Below, piece by piece: positions 1-9,902 of a DNA stretch of 64,000 nt (positions are counted from its first letter, which is position 1; every line of letters starts with the position of its first letter). Location of the stretch: positions 806,001 through 870,000 of the forward strand of contig NZ_BLXY01000002.1 in the NCBI RefSeq assembly GCF_014193585.1, given 5' to 3'. The notes below the pieces were generated by a model. It made no database searches. It worked only from the letters and a program-made list of their open reading frames with translations, and was not told the DNA's origin. The stretch is from Geomonas paludis. Lineage in GTDB: Bacteria; Desulfobacterota; Desulfuromonadia; Geobacterales; Geobacteraceae. A program made the position numbers and the translations under genes.

Positions 1-3000
1 GCCACAGGCGCTTGTTCTTGCGGTCCTGGAGCCGGGATATGGCGGTGACCACCGGCCCGGTGTCCTCGATGACGTGGCTCCACCCCCAGTTGTTGACGGT
101 GCTGCTCTCCTTGGTGGTGATCCTGATCACCCCGCCGTCGCTCCAGGTGTTGGTGGTGGTGTTCTTCTTGGTGTAGCCGACCAGGATGGCGTCGTCCTGG
201 TAGTGCCCGTTGGCATAGGAGTCCCAGCGGTCGGCGTCGATGGGGCCACCCAGCATGGAGCCGGCAAAGGCGTTCTCGATGCCGGTGTCGATGGTGCGCA
301 AGAGCGTGCCAGTGCGCAGGTCGACGATGAAGAACTTCAGGGTCTGGTTGGACTGTCCCTTGAACTGGTTGTTGTTGGTGTCGATCTTGCCGGTGGGGCC
401 GGAGCCGAAGACGGCGTACCAGTGCCCGTTCTTGTCGCGCGGGCCCACCCTGACCACGGCCGGGCCGGTGGTGGCGAAGCCCATGGCCGGGTCGTTGAAC
501 TCCCACATCAGCGACGGCGCTTCCGGGTCGGAGACGTCGAGGGCGAAGTAGGTCGAGTAGCCCAGTGCCTTAGAGGTGTCACTGGGGTCCTCCGCGACCG
601 GGGTCTGCACGCACTCCGCGCCGCTGGCGCAGGTCTTGGTGGAGGCCCCGCCGATACCCATGCCGCCGATCAGTACCGTCCTCCAGGTGTTCCTGGTGGG
701 GTCGAGCTGGTTGGTGCCGTTCACCACCGAGGCCTGCTTGGGGCAGTCGTAGTACGTAGCCCCGTCAGGGCAGATATTGGTGTTGGTGTCGGTGTTCAGC
801 GTCGTGGTACCGATGCTGGCATCGAAGAGGACGGTGGCGCCGTCAACATAGTAGAGGTGGTTGTACTTGGGGTCGCCGTAGTACTTCAGGAACGGCAGCA
901 CCTGTTTGGGTATGTAGGCCCACTGTTCCTCGCCCAGTGCGGAGCCGGTCAGGGTCGCCTTGTGCGTGCTGCTCGCGGTCACGTCCAGAAGGCCCAGCTT
1001 GAAGCTGTGCAGCATGCCGTCGTTGCCGCCGACGTAGACCATCCCCCTGTGCTTGTACTGGTACGAGTTGATGAAGGAGGTATAGGAGGCATCGCCATAA
1101 CCGCTGGGGGCGGCGACGTTGTACGTGTTCAGTTTCCCCGTGGACTGGATGCGCGGCGTCGAGGAGATGATGTCGCCCAGACGCCACTCGCGGGGGGAGC
1201 TGATGGTATTGGTGGCCTGGTCCTTGATCTGGACCTTGCGGCTGCGGTACGAGGCGAACCCCTCCAGGTCGTTCTGGTCGACCCCGTGCACGTAGTCGAT
1301 AAGCCTGGTCGCCTCTCCGGCGCTGACGTTCAAGTAGGGCGCCAGCGTGGCGGAGTTGTCCGAGTTCGCGGTACCCCGGAAGGTGTCGGACGAGAAATCT
1401 ATCAACGAGGTGCCGTTGATGGAGGTGAAGATCTTGCGCGGACTGGAGCTGAGGTTGCGGGACCAGAGCTGCTTGCCGGCGCGCCAGATACTCTTGACCA
1501 GGTCGGTGTCCTCCTTGACCTCGGTAGTATCCCCTATCCCGTCGCCGTTGGTGTCCTGCGACGCGAAGGCATAGGTGGTGTTGTCGGTGGTGTCGAAACG
1601 GAAACTCACCACCTTGTCCGCGATCAGGTCGAGCTGCTTGTCGGCATTGGTGTCCTCACGGATGGTGGAACGGCTGATCTGGGGATCGACGTAGTACCAC
1701 AGATTCTGCATCTCGCCGATCCAGTCCGAGTAGGTCTGGTTCTCGAAGACCTTCTTCGGGAAGAAGACCGCCTGCAGGATGTTGGCGCCGCTCCCCTCGC
1801 TGTTACTGAGGATGGAGGCCGCCGTACCCGAGGACGCCTTGGCGGCGATGGTCTGGAAGATGGTGGAGAGCTTGTCGCGTTGCTCGACCGGGTCTTTGGC
1901 CATTTCCAGCGTGGTGCCGCCGTTGCTTGCCGTCTTGCCCAAGAGCATTTCGGCGGAGCAGACATCGCTGGTGCCGGTGGACTCGCCGTTCAGCACCACG
2001 TAGGTGGTGAAATAGTCGCGGGGGTAGGTGCCGTTTTGGCAGGTCTCCCCGGACGGGCAGTCGCTGTCGCGGGTGCAGGTGGTGGAGGTGTGCCCCGAGC
2101 AGTGCACCGGCGTCACCGCCGTGGTGCTGAAGCTGGCCAGGTTCTGGTGCCGCCCGAGCCAGGATATTACCGGCAGGTTGGAGGTGCCGCCATGGTCCAC
2201 GGAACCGCTGGGCACCGTGCAGGCGCCGGCCGTGGTGCCGGCCTGCGCGGCGTAGAGGCTGGCCAGGTTGCCGACCGTGGTGTTGCGGTCGGCAGTCGAG
2301 CTGCCGTCGCTTACCAGCAGCACGTAGTTCTGCTGGCAGCGGTACTCGGAGGGGTGCAGGACCTCGTTGAAGTCGACGGCGTTGGTGACGCTGGTGGTGT
2401 CGATGGCGTTGATGCGCAGGCCGGTGAGCCCGGTGGCGGCGCCGGTAACGCGGCTTTTCAGGCTCCCCCCCGTTTGCGGGATGGCGGCGAAGTAGCCGAG
2501 CACGTTGTACAGGGTCTCGGCGAGCGGCGTCCAGGAGGCGGCCCTGATGCCGTCGATTTTCCCCACCAGGGTATCGGACGCGGTATGGGCACCGGCAGTG
2601 TCGCGGACGCAGGCCTGGGAGGAGCCGGAGCAGTTGCTCACCGTGGTGCAGACGTCGGTGCTCTTGCTGCCGCAGAAGCCGTTGAGACAGGTGTTGGTCC
2701 CGCTGCACTGGGCGTTCGTGGTGCAGGCGGTGCCGGTCATGGTGGCGCAGACCCCTTTGCCGACCGGGTAGATGATGGCGCCGCCGTCGAGGTTGGCGTT
2801 ACCGGAGGCGACGTCGCAGCGGTTGCCGGTGCCACAGTCGATGTTCTGGACGCAGGCCTGTACCGGTGTCACCTGGGTGCTGCCGGCCCCGACGTAGCAG
2901 ACCTTGGCGTCCTTGACGCCGGCAAGCGCGGTTTCGGACGCGGAGCCGAAGGGGTTGAAGGTGGCCACCCCGAGGCGGATCTTGTCGGAGAACTCCTGGA

Positions 3001-5080
3001 CCAGACCGATGGGCTGGCAGGTGCCGGAAGTGCAGGTGAAACTGCGCTCCGGGTTGGTAGTGCCACAGTCGCTGACCGTCGTGCACGAAGTGGCGCCGAT
3101 CTTCACCCTCATCTTCTGGATGGGTGCGCCGAGCTGCGCCTCCACCCCGATGCCGCTCAGGATGGCCGGCATGTTTTCGGTGAGCGTGGTATCGGAGGGG
3201 GAGTCGGTCGGGTCGGTAACGGGCGGGGACGCCATGTCCCCGCAGAAGCGGTACTGCGCCTCCTTCATGGCCAGGTAGTTGTCGGCGGAGCCGGCGGCGG
3301 TGACCACCCAGTTACCGCTCGCGTTCTTGGTGAAGAACGGCCCTTCGTAGCTGGCCCCGCACAGAAGCGCCGGGCTGCCTGCCCCGATGGCTGCGGGACC
3401 GGAGTCGCAGGATACCGTGCCGTCGGCCGCGCAGTCGGTGTTGACCGTGCACTGCTTGAGGTGGTCGTTGTGACAGGTCTTGTACGAGGCGTAGATGTCC
3501 GGGCACTGGTTCAGCACGGTGTTCATGTTGGGAAAACCGTAGCCGTCGGCTGCGGTGTGGGTTTCCCCCCTGATGGTCCAGCATTCCTGCATGGACTGCT
3601 GGAAGCTGACCTTGGTCTTGGTGGCGGCCCCCTGCGCGGTGAGCTGGCAGTCGCCGACGTAGTTGGCGACGCACGGGCCGTAGTCCTGGGCGGCGGTGAC
3701 CACGCAGGGCCCCTTGTAGGAGGTGCTTGCCGCGGTGTATCCGACGCAGGAGTTGGCCTTGCCGACGAAGTTGGTCCCGGTCGACTTGAACTTGCAGTCC
3801 GCGTCCGCGGTGCAGGAAATAGCCGGCACATCGTCCTTGCTCCCCGGCGCAGGGGTGTACATCGACTTGTCGGTGGAGCAGTGGCCGGGCGTGGCGGGAA
3901 CGGCAACGTTGCAGTCGGAGTCGACGCCGCAGGCGATGGTCGGATCGACCGTACAGGAGTTCCGGGCGGCGATCTTGCACGAGGCGGCATCGGCCAGGCC
4001 GGTGCAGGTTCTTCCCAGGTAGGCCTGGCAGACATAGGCGGATGTGGTCGCCTTGTTGAGGTAGCAGTCGGAACTGGTCGAGCAGGCGGCAAAGGGCCGC
4101 AGTGCCTCGGGAACGGTCTGACAGGTGCCGGTGGCGGGCGCGGTGCTGGCCAGGCAGGAATCCACAGTCTGTTTGATGTCGGCGTTACCACCGGTGGCGA
4201 GGGCCGTGATGGCGTCCTGGCAGTTGCCGTAGTTGAAGCTCGCCCCGCCGAACAGGTTGATGTAGGTCTGGCCGCCGTTGGAGGGGGCGGTCGAGTTGTA
4301 CTCATTGGACGGCCCGGTGATGGTGTAGGTCACCTGGAGCGAGGAGTTCGGGTCCGGCGTGCCGTCGGCGAAGTTGATGAAGTCGGCGGTGTTCTGGTCC
4401 TTGACGAAGGCCTGCCCCACGCAGCCGCGCGACTCGGGGATGAAGTAGCTGCCGTCGAACTTGCCGCCGGTCAGGGTCTGCTTCTCGGCGTCGAGCTTGG
4501 ACGCGGTGAGCCAGTTGAGGTAATTCCCCTTGGCCACGAAGGCGACCAGCGACTTGCCGGTGGTGTACTCGAGGCACATTTGTCCCGGGAAGGTCTTGTT
4601 GATGTTGGTGCCGTTGGCGCCGCAGGACACCACGGTCAGGGCCTGTGCGAGCGTGCTTCCCGCTACCGGCCTGAACTCGTCGCCGGTTCCGTCAGCCTGC
4701 TTCTTGTAGTAGTAGTAGAACTTGTCCTTGTTGAAATAGCCGTAGTAATCCTTGGTGCTGTTGAAGGTCTGGTCGTAGCAGTAGAAGGGGCGGCGGTCGA
4801 AAACGCTGCAGGTGCCGCCGTTCGAGCAGTCGGCGTTGGAGGTGCAACTGGTGGAGGAGTTGGAGCAGTGCTTCTTCCCCTCGTCCACGTACTGCAGGTC
4901 GTACATACTGGCCGAGTTGTCGATCATGAGCAACAGGTTCGGCGACACGTTGCCGGCGACGAAGGCGGGCTTGACGCAGTACGGCTCGCCGGGCCAGGAA
5001 AGCGTGGCGTGGGCCGGCGTCGGTTGCAGGGCGCAGGTCAAGGCCAGGAAAGAAGCAGCAAGGGTCAGTTTATTTTTCAT
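1..5080 (-). CDS. pilY1: PilY1-like type IV pilus tip/adhesin protein, partial (C-terminus beyond left edge)
   Basis: An open minus-strand frame runs from an ATG at 5080 to the window edge without a stop, at least 1693 codons. It begins with a signal peptide (MKNKLTLAASFLALTCA, then AHA). A von Willebrand A metal site (LLLMIDNSASM) follows at about residues 50-60, but the later vWA-like strand (YVLLVSDGSS) lies near residue 920. Between them sit about ten short Cys modules of the form C-x(3-5)-D/N-x-x-C-x(4-8)-C. Two calcium-loop-like motifs (DTNADKQLD near residue 1142, DTNGDGIGD near 1175) precede a PilY1 beta-propeller region (GMVYVGGNDGMLHSF). The family acts at the pilus tip in pilus extension and surface attachment. 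It lies 56 bp downstream of a DsbC-like gene and in the same direction as a prepilin peptidase. The family call is firm; the exact gene name is inferred. Confidence 0.85.
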   Translation of the reverse strand, partial: MKNKLTLAASFLALTCALQPTPAHATLSWPGEPYCVKPAFVAGNVSPNLLLMIDNSASMYDLQYVDEGKKHCSNSSTSCTSNADCSNGGTCSVFDRRPFYCYDQTFNSTKDYYGYFNKDKFYYYYKKQADGTGDEFRPVAGSTLAQALTVVSCGANGTNINKTFPGQMCLEYTTGKSLVAFVAKGNYLNWLTASKLDAEKQTLTGGKFDGSYFIPESRGCVGQAFVKDQNTADFINFADGTPDPNSSLQVTYTITGPSNEYNSTAPSNGGQTYINLFGGASFNYGNCQDAITALATGGNADIKQTVDSCLASTAPATGTCQTVPEALRPFAACSTSSDCYLNKATTSAYVCQAYLGRTCTGLADAASCKIAARNSCTVDPTIACGVDSDCNVAVPATPGHCSTDKSMYTPAPGSKDDVPAISCTADADCKFKSTGTNFVGKANSCVGYTAASTSYKGPCVVTAAQDYGPCVANYVGDCQLTAQGAATKTKVSFQQSMQECWTIRGETHTAADGYGFPNMNTVLNQCPDIYASYKTCHNDHLKQCTVNTDCAADGTVSCDSGPAAIGAGSPALLCGASYEGPFFTKNASGNWVVTAAGSADNYLAMKEAQYRFCGDMASPPVTDPTDSPSDTTLTENMPAILSGIGVEAQLGAPIQKMRVKIGATSCTTVSDCGTTNPERSFTCTSGTCQPIGLVQEFSDKIRLGVATFNPFGSASETALAGVKDAKVCYVGAGSTQVTPVQACVQNIDCGTGNRCDVASGNANLDGGAIIYPVGKGVCATMTGTACTTNAQCSGTNTCLNGFCGSKSTDVCTTVSNCSGSSQACVRDTAGAHTASDTLVGKIDGIRAASWTPLAETLYNVLGYFAAIPQTGGSLKSRVTGAATGLTGLRINAIDTTSVTNAVDFNEVLHPSEYRCQQNYVLLVSDGSSTADRNTTVGNLASLYAAQAGTTAGACTVPSGSVDHGGTSNLPVISWLGRHQNLASFSTTAVTPVHCSGHTSTTCTRDSDCPSGETCQNGTYPRDYFTTYVVLNGESTGTSDVCSAEMLLGKTASNGGTTLEMAKDPVEQRDKLSTIFQTIAAKASSGTAASILSNSEGSGANILQAVFFPKKVFENQTYSDWIGEMQNLWYYVDPQISRSTIREDTNADKQLDLIADKVVSFRFDTTDNTTYAFASQDTNGDGIGDTTEVKEDTDLVKSIWRAGKQLWSRNLSSSPRKIFTSINGTSLIDFSSDTFRGTANSDNSATLAPYLNVSAGEATRLIDYVHGVDQNDLEGFASYRSRKVQIKDQATNTISSPREWRLGDIISSTPRIQSTGKLNTYNVAAPSGYGDASYTSFINSYQYKHRGMVYVGGNDGMLHSFKLGLLDVTASSTHKATLTGSALGEEQWAYIPKQVLPFLKYYGDPKYNHLYYVDGATVLFDASIGTTTLNTDTNTNICPDGATYYDCPKQASVVNGTNQLDPTRNTWRTVLIGGMGIGGASTKTCASGAECVQTPVAEDPSDTSKALGYSTYFALDVSDPEAPSLMWEFNDPAMGFATTGPAVVRVGPRDKNGHWYAVFGSGPTGKIDTNNNQFKGQSNQTLKFFIVDLRTGTLLRTIDTGIENAFAGSMLGGPIDADRWDSYANGHYQDDAILVGYTKKNTTTNTWSDGGVIRITTKESSTVNNWGWSHVIEDTGPVVTAISRLQDRKNKRLW

Positions 5081-5136
5081 ATTTCCCACCACACACCTCC
5101 ATATCCAGAGGGACGTTACTCCAATAGATGCGCCGG

Positions 5137-5931
5137 CTAACGCAGCAACTCCTGCATCGCCTTGGCGTCCTTGTACCCCACCATGATCCGCCCGTCCGGC
5201 AGGACCAGGGTCGGCGTGGAAAGGAGGCCGTTGGCCTCGGCGAACTTGATGGTTTCTTCAACCGGCTTGCGAGCGTCCTTGTCCGTGGCAGCCGGCAGCT
5301 GCTCGCCCGCGAAGGATTTGTCCAACAGGTCCAGGGAGCCCCGCGCCAGGATCACCCGCGACTTGTCGTACGCCTTGGGGTGCATCTTCAGGGGGTAGAG
5401 CTTGATGTAGATGGCCAGATCGGGCTCCAGGGCCGCCAGCTTTTTCAGCTCCGCGTGCGCCTTGGCGCAGTAGGGGCACTCGGGGTCGGTGAAGACGAAG
5501 AGTTTCTTTTTACCCTTGGGGTTGCCCATGACCAGGGCATGGTCGGTGCTCAGGCTGGCGGGGTCGAGGCGCTCCTTGCGCTCCACCTTTTTGGCCTGCT
5601 GTGCCGCCCCTCCCACCGGTTGCCGCGAGGCGATGTCGAAGACCTGGCCGGCGATGATGTGCTTCTTGCCGTAGTCGATATAGGCGACACCGCTCTGCCC
5701 CGCCTGCTCGAAGGTCACCTCGTACAGCCCCCGCACCGGCGCCGGTTTCACCTCCTTGACCGGGCCGATCGCCTTCAGGAGCGTGCTGGCCTCCTGCAGC
5801 GTGATGGAGTGACAGGAAGCGCAATCCCCACTGCACCCTTCCGACATGGCGAAGGCGGGTACGGCAAAGGCAATGATGAAGAGGGTAACGCAGGCGGTAC
5901 AGATGCGGGTGAGATTTGATGCAAAGGACAT
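5137..5931 (-). CDS. DsbC/DsbG-like periplasmic thiol-disulfide oxidoreductase with N-terminal CxxCH
   Basis: 264 residues. A signal peptide (about 1-28, ending AFA) is followed at once by GCSGDCASCHSITLQEA, which contains a CxxCH motif. A DsbC-like dimerisation segment comes next, then a thioredoxin fold with active site CPYC (FVFTDPECPYCAKAH, about residue 155) and a cis-Pro loop (STPTLVLPDG). The family isomerises or reduces wrong disulfides in the periplasm. The start is an ATG with GAGGT eight bases upstream. The gene is 56 bp upstream of the Cys-rich PilY1-like gene on the same strand, so that protein is a plausible client (inference). The CxxCH could bind c-type haem or be a second redox pair; the sequence does not decide this. 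Confidence 0.85.
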   Translation of the reverse strand: MSFASNLTRICTACVTLFIIAFAVPAFAMSEGCSGDCASCHSITLQEASTLLKAIGPVKEVKPAPVRGLYEVTFEQAGQSGVAYIDYGKKHIIAGQVFDIASRQPVGGAAQQAKKVERKERLDPASLSTDHALVMGNPKGKKKLFVFTDPECPYCAKAHAELKKLAALEPDLAIYIKLYPLKMHPKAYDKSRVILARGSLDLLDKSFAGEQLPAATDKDARKPVEETIKFAEANGLLSTPTLVLPDGRIMVGYKDAKAMQELLR

Positions 5932-6147
5932 TCAGCTACCTCGTAGGTGATTTCGTTGCTGCGACAGGGCGAGCAACAACCGTGCCCTGGTCCCGCCGCG
6001 ACGCTAAGTACCGGTTTCAGCGCCAATACCGTCAGTTGTGGCATACCATAGCACGGCGACACAGCAAAAAACTACGCATTTTTTTCATAGCAACGGCACC
6101 TACCCCGCAAAAAATTGGCACTTGGCGCAGGTACCAGTGAAAGCCGG

Positions 6148-7518
6148 CTACCCCAGGTCGTACTCCTTGAGCTTGTACAAAAGGGCCCGGTGGCTGATCT
6201 CCAGCAGCCGCGCCGCGTGGGTCCGGTTGCCGGCGGTCTGCTCCAGGGCGCGCATGATCAGCTGCCGCTCCAGCGCCTCGGCCCCCTTCTTGATGGAGAG
6301 GGAATCAGGCAGTTCCCCTCCCCTGCGTTCCGGTCCCGCCCCCCTGCGCACCACCTCCGGCAGACAGGCAAGCCCGAGCAGGGCGCCATCGCACAGCACC
6401 AGGCCGCGCTCGACGCAGTTTTCCAGTTCCCGCACGTTCCCCGGCCAGCCGTAGCGGACCAGCGCCTGCAGCGCCTCGGAGGTGGGGCGCACCCCGGGCA
6501 TCCCCATGCGCTCGCCGTGCTTCTCCAGGAAGTGGTCCACCAGGAGCGGCACGTCCTCGACCCGCTCCCGCAAGGCAGGAAGGGAAAGGGCGAAAACGTT
6601 GATGCGGAAGTAGAGGTCCTCGCGGAATCGCCCCGCCGCCACCTCCTGGGTCAGGTCCCTGCTGGTGGCGGATACCACGCGCACGTCCACCTTCTGTGCC
6701 GCGGCGGCGCCCAGGCGGCGGATTTCCTCCTCCTGCAGCACCCGCAGCAGTTTGACCTGAAGCGGCAGCGGCAGCTCGCCGATCTCGTCTAAAAAGAGCG
6801 TCCCGCCGTTGGCCTCTTCGAAGAGGCCGACCTTGTCGTAAGCAGCGTCGGTGAAGGCGCCCTTGACGTGCCCGAAGAGCTCGCTTTCCAGGAGCGAGGC
6901 GGGTATGGCGCCGCAGTTGACGGCGACGAAAGGACCCTGGCGGCGCACGCCGCAGTTGTGCAGCGCCCGCGCCACCAGTTCCTTGCCGGTGCCGGATTCG
7001 CCCTGGATCAGCACCGTGGTCTTGTGCCCGGAGAGCTTCTTGACCAGGTCCATAATCTGACCCATGCGGTCGTTTCTGGTGATGATGTCGGGGAAGGCCC
7101 GCTCCCGCACCGCCTCGCGCAGCCTGCGGTTCTCGTCCTTGAGCCGTTCCCGTTCTTCCGCCTTCTTCAGCACCAGCGAGATCTCGTCGCTGTTGAAGGG
7201 CTTGGAGATGTAGTCGTAGGCGCCGAGCTTCATGCACTCGATGGCGTCGTCGACGGTGCCGTAGGCGGACATCATGATGATGGTGGCGCCGACGCCGGAC
7301 TCAGTGCAGGCGGCCAGAAACTTCTTGCCGTCCATGACCGGCATCCGGATGTCGCACAGGATGAAGGCGTAGCCACCGGCGCGCGCCTTGGCCAGCGCAT
7401 CGGCGCCGTCTGCGGACTGCTCCACCAGGTACCCCTGCTTCTTCAAGAGGACCTGGAGCATGTGGCGCAGGTTGGCCTCGTCGTCCACCACCAGGATTTT
7501 CTTCTTCTCGGTCAACAT
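6148..7518 (-). CDS. NtrC-family sigma-54 response regulator
   Basis: 456 residues. REC domain at about 1-120 with phospho-acceptor Asp in [13 protein letters not shown]+ domain at about 140-375 with Walker A GESGTGKE and Walker [14 protein letters not shown]-terminal Fis-type helix-turn-helix ([20 protein letters not shown]). It should activate sigma-54 promoters when phosphorylated by the kinase encoded just upstream (69 bp gap). The loop that contacts sigma-54 reads GAFTDA instead of GAFTGA. ATG preceded by AAGGAG. Adjacency to pilD suggests a PilR-like role in pilus control, but no target site was identified. Confidence 0.9.
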   Translation of the reverse strand: MLTEKKKILVVDDEANLRHMLQVLLKKQGYLVEQSADGADALAKARAGGYAFILCDIRMPVMDGKKFLAACTESGVGATIIMMSAYGTVDDAIECMKLGAYDYISKPFNSDEISLVLKKAEERERLKDENRRLREAVRERAFPDIITRNDRMGQIMDLVKKLSGHKTTVLIQGESGTGKELVARALHNCGVRRQGPFVAVNCGAIPASLLESELFGHVKGAFTDAAYDKVGLFEEANGGTLFLDEIGELPLPLQVKLLRVLQEEEIRRLGAAAAQKVDVRVVSATSRDLTQEVAAGRFREDLYFRINVFALSLPALRERVEDVPLLVDHFLEKHGERMGMPGVRPTSEALQALVRYGWPGNVRELENCVERGLVLCDGALLGLACLPEVVRRGAGPERRGGELPDSLSIKKGAEALERQLIMRALEQTAGNRTHAARLLEISHRALLYKLKEYDLG

Positions 7519-7587
7519 GTGCTCCTTCCCACCTGCGCTAACCGCCTGCTAGCGCAGGCAGCTACGGTGGGTAACCCGCTGCCGCCC

Positions 7588-9054
7588 CTAGCTGCGCTCT
7601 GTGGCGGGGAGGGTCAGGGTGAAGCGGCTCCCTTTGCCGAGTTCGCTCTGCACGCCGAGCCGGCCGCCACAGGACTCGGCTATGCGCGCCGCTATCGCCA
7701 GGCCGAGACCGGTCCCCTTCCCGGGCTCCTTGGTGGTGAAGAACGGGTCGAAAACCTTGCTCAACAGCTCAGGGGGCATCCCCTCGCCGTTATCCACCAC
7801 CTCGATGACCACTTCGGCTCCGGCCCGGCTTCCCTTTAACCACAGTTGCCCACCCTTGGGCATCGCATCCCGCGCGTTGACGATCAGGTTGATCAGCAGC
7901 TGCTCGAGCTGGTGCGGGTCGGCGTGCACCGTGGCAAGGCCGGCCTCGACCTGGACCGACACCTCGAGGTGCTTCAGCACGCCCTGGTCCGCCAGCAGCG
8001 CCACCACCTTTTCCAGCAGGGGGCGGATCTCCACATCCTCCCACTGCACGCGCTTGGGACGGGCGTAGTCCAAAAGGCCACGCACGATCCGGTCGATACG
8101 CCGGGATTCCTCTTCGATACGACGCAGGTAGTCCGACTTTTCCGGATCGGCGGCCAGCTCCTCGGCGAGGATGGTGCTGTACCCCATGATGGCGGCGAGC
8201 GGCGTGCCGATCTCGTGCGCCATCCCCGCGGCCAAAAGGCCCACGGAGGCCATCTTCTCGGAACGCACCGTCTCGTTTCTCGCTTCGACCAGTTCCTTGT
8301 TGGCCCACTTCAGCGACGCCACCTTCTCCTCGACCTCCACCCTCTTCTCCCTGAGCGCCACCATCATGCTGTTGAACCCTTCCGAGAGCTCGGCGACCTC
8401 GGTACTGCCGGCCACGTTGACGGAGACGCCGAGGTCCCCGGCAGTGATGCGCCGGGTGGCGGAGAGGAGGCGCTTGATGGGGGAGACCACGGTACGGGAC
8501 AAAAGGTAGGAGCCGAAAACGAGCAGCAGCAGGAAGTCCAGGGCGAAGTAGGCGAGGAAGAGGTGCCGGGACATGGAGAGGCGATCCTGGACCGGCTGCA
8601 GCGACAGCGTCAGGCGCGCGGCCCCGACCACCTTCCCCTGCTGCACGATGGGGGCGTAACAGCGCCCGCTGCGCTTGTCCGGGGCGAGCTGGAACAGGGA
8701 ACGACCGCTGGCCAGGACGCTGCTCAGGCTGCTGTCACTCTCGCTGCCGTCGGTGACGGCATAGAGCCGGCGTCCCTCCTGGTCCACCACCACGAGTCCC
8801 GTGAAGCCGCGGTCCCGCCTCAACTGTTCGAGATACTGCACGATCTGGCTTTCCGGGTCCGGCGGGGCCAGGGGACGCGGCAGTGCCGAGACGATCGCCG
8901 CCAGCAGCACCTTGGCATCCTCACCCTTCTGGGCCAGCAGGTCGTTTTCCGAGGTTTTGAAAGATATCAGGGAGAGGAGGGCCCAGGTGAGCACGAGCAG
9001 CATGCTCAAGGCGGAGAGGATGTAGAAGCTTAGGCTGAAACGGAATGGTTTCAT
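7588..9054 (-). CDS. Sensor histidine kinase, partner of the 6148-7518 regulator
   Basis: 488 residues. TM helix at about 8-30, an extracytoplasmic sensor region to about 160, a second TM helix (LFLAYFALDFLLLLVFG), HAMP, HisKA with MAHEIGTPLAAIMGYS (phospho-His near 280) and an ATPase domain with NARDAMPKGG, DNGEGMP and GKGTGLGLAI. It is a membrane autokinase expected to phosphorylate the adjacent regulator. The gene starts 10 bp after pilD, with no good Shine-Dalgarno sequence, so translational coupling is likely. The ligand is unknown. The arrangement resembles PilS/PilR in function; I give no symbol because other NtrB-like kinases look the same. Confidence 0.88.
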   Translation of the reverse strand: MKPFRFSLSFYILSALSMLLVLTWALLSLISFKTSENDLLAQKGEDAKVLLAAIVSALPRPLAPPDPESQIVQYLEQLRRDRGFTGLVVVDQEGRRLYAVTDGSESDSSLSSVLASGRSLFQLAPDKRSGRCYAPIVQQGKVVGAARLTLSLQPVQDRLSMSRHLFLAYFALDFLLLLVFGSYLLSRTVVSPIKRLLSATRRITAGDLGVSVNVAGSTEVAELSEGFNSMMVALREKRVEVEEKVASLKWANKELVEARNETVRSEKMASVGLLAAGMAHEIGTPLAAIMGYSTILAEELAADPEKSDYLRRIEEESRRIDRIVRGLLDYARPKRVQWEDVEIRPLLEKVVALLADQGVLKHLEVSVQVEAGLATVHADPHQLEQLLINLIVNARDAMPKGGQLWLKGSRAGAEVVIEVVDNGEGMPPELLSKVFDPFFTTKEPGKGTGLGLAIAARIAESCGGRLGVQSELGKGSRFTLTLPATERS

Positions 9055-9064
9055 AGGGGCTGTG

Positions 9065-9889
9065 TCAGCGTCCCATGTTCAGGTACCAGTGAATGATCTG
9101 CCTGCCGTAGAAGACGTACAGCACAGCGGCGGCGGCGAGGAACGGGCCGAACGGTATGGCCAGTGTCGAGTCCTTCTTGCGGATCAGCATCAGGGTTATT
9201 CCAATCACCGATCCCAACAGCGAAGAGACGAAGACGATGAACAGGATCGACTTCCACCCCAGGAAGGCGCCCATCATGGCCAGAAGCTTCACGTCCCCCC
9301 CGCCCATGCCGTCTTTCTTGGCGACGACCTGGTAGCCCCAGGCGATGAGGAGCAGGCTGCCGCCTCCGGCCACGATGCCAATCAGGGAGTTGAGCCAGCC
9401 CAGTTGCGGGATGAAAAAGGAGAAGACGAAGCCGAGGACGATGCCGGGCAGGGTGATGCGGTCCGGGATGATCTGGTGCTCAAGGTCGATGAAGGTGACC
9501 ACGACAAGGGCGCTGCAGAAGAAAAAGAGCACGCCGAAGTAGAACATGCCGGTGAACAGGTACTGGATCGGCGCCCCTTCGGCGAACAGGCGCTGGGGGA
9601 AGAACTTGAAGAAAAGGGCCAGGGCAAGCAGGCCGTTTAAGAGCTCGACCAGCGGGTACTGGATCGAGATCGGGGTTTTGCAGGAGCGGCATTTCCCGCC
9701 CAGCAGCAGGTAGCTCAGGATGGGGATGTTGTCGTACCAGCGGATCTGGTAGTCGCACTTGGGGCAGTGCGACGGAGGCGACACCACCGATTCGCCGCTC
9801 GGCATCCTGCAGATGCAGACGTTCAGGAAGGAGCCCACAACGGCCCCAAAGAGGAAAGCGAATACGGCGTAGGTGATGTAGGGAGTCAA
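9065..9889 (-). CDS. pilD: Type IV prepilin peptidase / N-methyltransferase
   Basis: 274 residues, polytopic membrane protein of family A24. It cleaves prepilin leader peptides and N-methylates the new N-terminus at the inner membrane. Seen here: the N-terminal GSFLNVCICRMP motif, a four-Cys zinc site (CPKCDYQ and CRSCKTP) typical of full-length enzymes, a first catalytic Asp in FIDLEHQIIPD and the second in the GxGD-type motif GMGGGDVKLLAM. The start is TTG at 9889 with GAGGT five bases upstream. It heads a minus-strand cluster with a two-component pair, a DsbC-like gene and a PilY1-like gene. Confidence 0.95.
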   Translation of the reverse strand: MTPYITYAVFAFLFGAVVGSFLNVCICRMPSGESVVSPPSHCPKCDYQIRWYDNIPILSYLLLGGKCRSCKTPISIQYPLVELLNGLLALALFFKFFPQRLFAEGAPIQYLFTGMFYFGVLFFFCSALVVVTFIDLEHQIIPDRITLPGIVLGFVFSFFIPQLGWLNSLIGIVAGGGSLLLIAWGYQVVAKKDGMGGGDVKLLAMMGAFLGWKSILFIVFVSSLLGSVIGITLMLIRKKDSTLAIPFGPFLAAAAVLYVFYGRQIIHWYLNMGR

Positions 9890-9902
9890 GGAAACCTCAG
9901 AA

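Noticed and set aside
74-5140. 1688-codon plus-strand open frame
   Set aside because: Antisense mirror of the PilY1-like gene; composition is Gly/Val/Arg-rich without any domain, while the minus frame has a signal peptide and clear motifs.
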